Origin: UBA6168 sp041752395
GTDB taxonomy: Bacteria > Bacteroidota > Bacteroidia > Chitinophagales > Saprospiraceae
Length of the DNA stretch: 64,000 nt
Direction of reading: 5' to 3'
NCBI GenBank assembly: GCA_041752395.1
Contig: JBGSWN010000043.1
Coordinates: 11,824-75,823 of the forward strand
Shown here: in pieces, positions 61,290 through 64,000 of the stretch
Position numbering within the stretch: position 1 is the stretch's first letter
Layout of the letters: each line of letters starts with the position of its first letter
Position numbers and translations under genes: made by a program
Notes under the pieces: generated by a model
Seen by the model: only the letters and a program-made list of their open reading frames with translations
Database searches by the model: none
What the model was told of the DNA's origin: nothing

Positions 61290-62318
61290 ATGACCGTATT
61301 AGCATTTAAAATCGTCCTCGTCCTGTCCGTATTCGGCATCACCATGCTGATAGCGATGTACAGCACTTGGGCCGAGCGCAAGCTCTCCGCTGTTATGCAA
61401 GATCGGGTCGGACCGAACCGAGCGGGGCCGTTGGGGCTGCTCCAACCCGTGGCTGATGGCATCAAGATGTTCACGAAGGAAGAACTCATTCCCGAAGGGA
61501 GCAACCGCTTCCTGTTCATCATCGGGCCGGGTATTGCAATGCTAACGGCGTTGATTACCGGAGCGGTCATTCCTTGGGGTGGCGATGTGACCATAGATGG
61601 GACTGCTTTTCCGCTGCAAATCACGGATATCAACATCGGAGTCCTGTACCTTTTCGGCGTAGTGTCGGTGGGCGTTTACGGCATCATGATTGGTGGTTGG
61701 GCAAGCAACAACAAATACTCGCTGTTGGGCGCCCTGCGGGCCAGTTCGCAGATGATTAGCTACGAGATTGCGATGGGTTTCAGCATCATCGCCATGGTGA
61801 TGATGACGGGGACTTTGAGTCTTCGGGAAATCGTTGCGCAGCAAGATGCGGGCCTCGCCAACGTGGCCTACCAGCCGCTGGCCTTCCTGATTTTCATGAT
61901 TTGCGCCTTCGCTGAAACGAACCGTGCGCCTTTCGACTTGCCGGAATGCGAAACGGAACTCATCGGCGGTTACCACACGGAGTATTCTTCGATGAAACTG
62001 GGCCTGTTCCTGTTTGCGGAGTACATCAACATGTTCATCTCGTCGGCCATCATGGTGAGCTTCTTTTGGGGCGGCTATAACTTCCCGTTTCAGCATGAAC
62101 TGGGTTTGAGCGAAAATGCCCTCGCCATCGTGCAGACAGCAGTGTTTTTCCTCAAGGTTTTCGGCTTCATCTTCCTGTTCATGTGGGTGCGCTGGACGCT
62201 GCCCCGCTTCCGCTACGACCAATTGATGAACCTCGGCTGGAAGGTGCTGTTGCCGCTGTCATTGTTGAATATTTTCATCACTGGCGTTGTGATGTTTCTG
62301 ACTGGAAAACTGAACTAA
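61290..62318 (+). CDS. nuoH: NADH-quinone oxidoreductase subunit H
   Basis: 342 residues from the ATG at 61290 (MTVLAFKIVLVLSVFGI); a longer frame from 61065 overlaps nuoG and the repeat. Eight or so membrane helices. Conserved loops: TWAERKLSAVMQDRVGPNRAGPLGLLQPVADGIKMFTKEE, LLGALRASSQMISYEIAMG, and FAETNRAPFDLPECETELIGGYHTEYSSMKLGLFLFAEY. It links the peripheral arm to the membrane arm and lines the quinone chamber. The stop is immediately followed by the next start. Confidence 0.95.
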   Translation: MTVLAFKIVLVLSVFGITMLIAMYSTWAERKLSAVMQDRVGPNRAGPLGLLQPVADGIKMFTKEELIPEGSNRFLFIIGPGIAMLTALITGAVIPWGGDVTIDGTAFPLQITDINIGVLYLFGVVSVGVYGIMIGGWASNNKYSLLGALRASSQMISYEIAMGFSIIAMVMMTGTLSLREIVAQQDAGLANVAYQPLAFLIFMICAFAETNRAPFDLPECETELIGGYHTEYSSMKLGLFLFAEYINMFISSAIMVSFFWGGYNFPFQHELGLSENALAIVQTAVFFLKVFGFIFLFMWVRWTLPRFRYDQLMNLGWKVLLPLSLLNIFITGVVMFLTGKLN

Positions 62319-62750
62319 ATGAAAATCAGCACAAGTTGTGTCGTTCTTGCATTTGCCATTTTTTCAATGGCTAGTTGTGTCAGCAAAGCCAATCTTTCAA
62401 AGTTCAAATGTGGGCGAGTGTTGACGGAAAAAGAACTTGATAAACTGAGTAAAACTTCCTATAAGGATTATCAAACGGATGATTTAACGCAGCTTGCTGC
62501 TTTGACGACCTTGGTAAATAAGACAGTCGGGGACAGCCTCGAACACGAAGTTTTTTTTCGGGAAAAAACGGCTACTTCGTTAACCATGGAAATATTTGGA
62601 GTGGAAGTACCCATGCAAATTGAAAAAACGGCTTGTGAGATTTTCAGTAAAAGGGAATTGAAATTGCCGCACAACCTGAAGATTTTGTTCCATAAATACT
62701 TGAACGGAGGGGCAAGCAGTGAATTCTTGATAGGTGTAGCCAATAAGTAA
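62319..62750 (+). CDS. Small lipoprotein of unknown function inside the nuo operon
   Basis: 143 residues with a lipoprotein signal (MKISTSCVVLAFAIFSM, lipobox MASC, cysteine 20). The mature part has a few charged segments (LTEKELDKLSKTSYKDYQ) and no recognised domain. The ATG directly abuts the nuoH stop, so it is probably translated by coupling. Possible roles in assembly are speculation. Confidence 0.68.
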   Translation: MKISTSCVVLAFAIFSMASCVSKANLSKFKCGRVLTEKELDKLSKTSYKDYQTDDLTQLAALTTLVNKTVGDSLEHEVFFREKTATSLTMEIFGVEVPMQIEKTACEIFSKRELKLPHNLKILFHKYLNGGASSEFLIGVANK

Positions 62751-62758
62751 ATTGAAAG

Positions 62759-63088
62759 ATGTTAACCTGGACTGATTTTGAAAAAGTAGAAATGCGAGCA
62801 GGCACCATCATCTCTGCCGAGGATTTTCCGAAGGCGAAAATGCCTGCCTACCAGTTGACAATAGACTTTGGTGAGTTTGGCGTAAAACGCAGTTCCGCCC
62901 AAATCACCAAGTTGTACGAAAAGGCAGATTTGGTGGGAAAGCAGGTGATAGCCGTCACCAATTTTCCCCCAAAACAAATCGCCAATTTTATGTCTGAATG
63001 TTTGGTACTCGGAGTAGTTGGAGATGAAAAAGAAGTGACACTTTTGCAGCCCGAAAGGCCGGTACCGAATGGGTTGAGAATTGCTTAA
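62759..63088 (+). CDS. csaA: CsaA-type tRNA-binding (OB-fold) protein
   Basis: 109 residues of a single tRNA-binding domain as in CsaA and the C-terminus of MetRS: WTDFEKVEMRAGTI near the start, AYQLTIDFGEFGVKRSSAQI, LVGKQVIAVTNFPPKQIANFMSECLVLGV, and ERPVPNGLRIA at the end. CsaA has been linked to chaperone-like binding and to tRNA. Its presence in a nuo operon has no known reason. A palindrome follows its stop. Confidence 0.9.
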   Translation: MLTWTDFEKVEMRAGTIISAEDFPKAKMPAYQLTIDFGEFGVKRSSAQITKLYEKADLVGKQVIAVTNFPPKQIANFMSECLVLGVVGDEKEVTLLQPERPVPNGLRIA

Positions 63089-63101
63089 AAACTCAGTGAA
63101 A

Positions 63102-63159
63102 TCTCTTTGTCTTTGTGCCTCCGGGGTAGTATAAACACGGAGGCACAAAGACAAAGAGA
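63102..63159. repeat. Perfect 22-bp inverted repeat before nuoI
   Basis: TCTCTTTGTCTTTGTGCCTC... (63102-63123) is repeated exactly in inverse at 63138-63159 around a 14-base loop. Translated it gives the TEAQRQRE-type peptide seen as spurious N-termini. A further repeat family of the nuo locus. It could also act as a hairpin on the nuo mRNA. Confidence 0.8.
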
Positions 63160-63172
63160 AAACGAAGTGATT

Positions 63173-63763
63173 ATGTTAACGAACAGAAGCAAAGTGATGG
63201 AGAAAAAGCAGATGACGCTCGCCGAGCGAATGTACCTGCCTGCCATTGCTGGGGGGATGTCCATCACGTTCCGCCATATTTTCAAGAAAAGCACTACGGT
63301 GCAATACCCGGAGCAGCTCCGCCCGATTGCGCCAGTTTACCGTGGCCACCACGTCCTGAAAAGGGACGAAGCAGGTGCCGAGCGCTGCACTGCATGTGGA
63401 CTTTGCGCCGTTGCCTGCCCAGCCGAGGCCATCACGATGGAGGCTGCCGAGCGCAAGAAAGGCGAGGAAAACCTGTACCGGGAGGAGAAATACGCTGCTG
63501 TTTACGAAATCAACATGCTGCGCTGCATTTTCTGCGGGCTTTGCGAAGAAGCATGTCCGAAAGAAGCGATTTTCCTCACCGACCGACTGATTCCGAGCAA
63601 CTATGGTCGCAATGGTTTCGTATTCGGTAAGGACAAACTGGTGGAAACGATGGACAATCCGGTGGACGTGACGATACGCCAGACTCCTGAGGTGTTGGAG
63701 TTTAAAAAAGACAAGTTTCACCAGCACAATGTGACAATAAACGATTTGGTTGATGAAGGTTGA
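63173..63763 (+). CDS. nuoI: NADH-quinone oxidoreductase subunit I
   Basis: 196 residues from the ATG at 63173 (MLTNRSKVMEKKQM); a frame from 63107 translates the repeat and is rejected; 63197 is a second option. Two [4Fe-4S] motifs, CTACGLCAVACP and CIFCGLCEEACP, carry N6a and N6b. The TFRHIFKK amphipathic start associates with the membrane. It passes electrons on to NuoB. Its stop codon lies in the arm of another inverted repeat. Confidence 0.93.
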   Translation: MLTNRSKVMEKKQMTLAERMYLPAIAGGMSITFRHIFKKSTTVQYPEQLRPIAPVYRGHHVLKRDEAGAERCTACGLCAVACPAEAITMEAAERKKGEENLYREEKYAAVYEINMLRCIFCGLCEEACPKEAIFLTDRLIPSNYGRNGFVFGKDKLVETMDNPVDVTIRQTPEVLEFKKDKFHQHNVTINDLVDEG

Positions 63764-63822
63764 TGAAGTTGATAATGGTTGATTACCCACTGGACTTATC
63801 AACCCTATCAACTTCGTCAACC
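63758..63822. repeat. GTTGATGAAG-type inverted repeat between nuoI and nuoJ
   Basis: GGTTGATGAAGTTGATAATG... (63758-63783) pairs with ATCAACCCTATCAACTTCGT... (63798-63822) with about three differences. The nuoI stop TGA (63761-63763) lies within the left arm. Another distinct repeat family; the arms also contain direct GTTGAT units. Confidence 0.7.
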
Positions 63823-63842
63823 CTTCTCAACCCCAATAGAAT

Positions 63843-64000
63843 ATGCCAATTTCAGAAATACTTTTCTGGGTGCTTTCCGTCACAGCCGTCGTTTGTGCGA
63901 TGCTGGTGATTGCTTCGAAGAATGCGGTACACAGCGCCCTGTTCCTCATCGTCACCTTTTTTGCAGTGGCTGGGCATTATTTTTTGCTCAATGCCCACTT
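63843..64000 (+). CDS. nuoJ: NADH-quinone oxidoreductase subunit J (partial, cut by window end)
   Basis: Only the first 52 codons are inside the window. MPISEILFWVLSVTAVVCAML, then VIASKNAVHSALFLIVTFFAVAGHYFLL, is the NuoJ start with its first two membrane helices and the conserved N-x-V-x-SALFLI run. A membrane-arm subunit near the quinone site. The order after nuoI is normal. Confidence 0.9.
   Translation, partial: MPISEILFWVLSVTAVVCAMLVIASKNAVHSALFLIVTFFAVAGHYFLLNAH

Noticed and set aside
63107..63172. Longer N-terminus for nuoI
   Set aside because: It would translate the 22-bp palindrome; homology to NuoI begins after 63173.

Overview
The window reads as chromosome from a Bacteroidota member, most likely Saprospiria-like (family level is inference). 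The evidence is SusC/SusD proteins, type IX secretion (T9SS) C-terminal sorting domains, an alternative complex III (ActABCDEF) feeding a heme-copper oxidase, a short NuoG without a molybdopterin domain, promoter-like TAnnTTTG boxes and no Shine-Dalgarno sequences. No tRNA, rRNA or CRISPR array was seen.

Layout. 1-9.1 kb: the end of a possible beta-barrel gene, a T9SS cargo protein, and a giant T9SS type B protein with 15 tandem Ig/PKD-like repeats. 9.4-25 kb: a retropepsin-like protease with a PDZ domain and a LacI regulator, divergent from susC-susD, then two large FG-GAP/ASPIC lipoproteins flanking a YWTD propeller. The shared control region holds two perfect palindromes. 25-26.4 kb: a short BatD-like protein and lptB. 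26.6-43.9 kb: one long respiratory cluster, actA-F, coxB, coxA, ctaB, two subunit III genes, subunit IV, a cysteine-less SCO-like protein, DUF420 and a CPMC mini-protein. 43.9-51.9 kb: minus-strand genes (small membrane protein, Pif1-type helicase, EEP phosphohydrolase, DUF1501, DUF1800, SCP2, alpha/beta hydrolase). 52.2-64 kb: complex I genes nuoA to nuoJ, the last cut by the window edge.

The nuo locus is the most unusual part. Almost every gap between core nuo genes carries a palindromic repeat element, and these belong to at least five sequence families. Two gaps (nuoD/nuoE and nuoF/nuoG) each contain a 127-codon DUF559 PD-(D/E)XK endonuclease gene tightly sandwiched between two directly oriented copies of the same palindromic element. 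The two units use different element families. This resembles REP/RAYT organisation with a nuclease in place of the transposase, and it is my main candidate for an undescribed mobile system. The nuoE/nuoF gap holds a low-GC pair of membrane genes and a HepT/MntA toxin-antitoxin module whose toxin stop codon overlaps the nuoF start. A lipoprotein gene and csaA sit between nuoH and nuoI.

How the parts work together. Complex I passes electrons from NADH to quinone, ActABCDEF passes them from quinol to cytochrome c, and the caa3/aa3-type oxidase passes them to oxygen. CoxB carries an extra C-terminal OmpA-like domain that may anchor the oxidase to peptidoglycan. The SusCD locus is a nutrient uptake system probably controlled by the neighbouring LacI protein.
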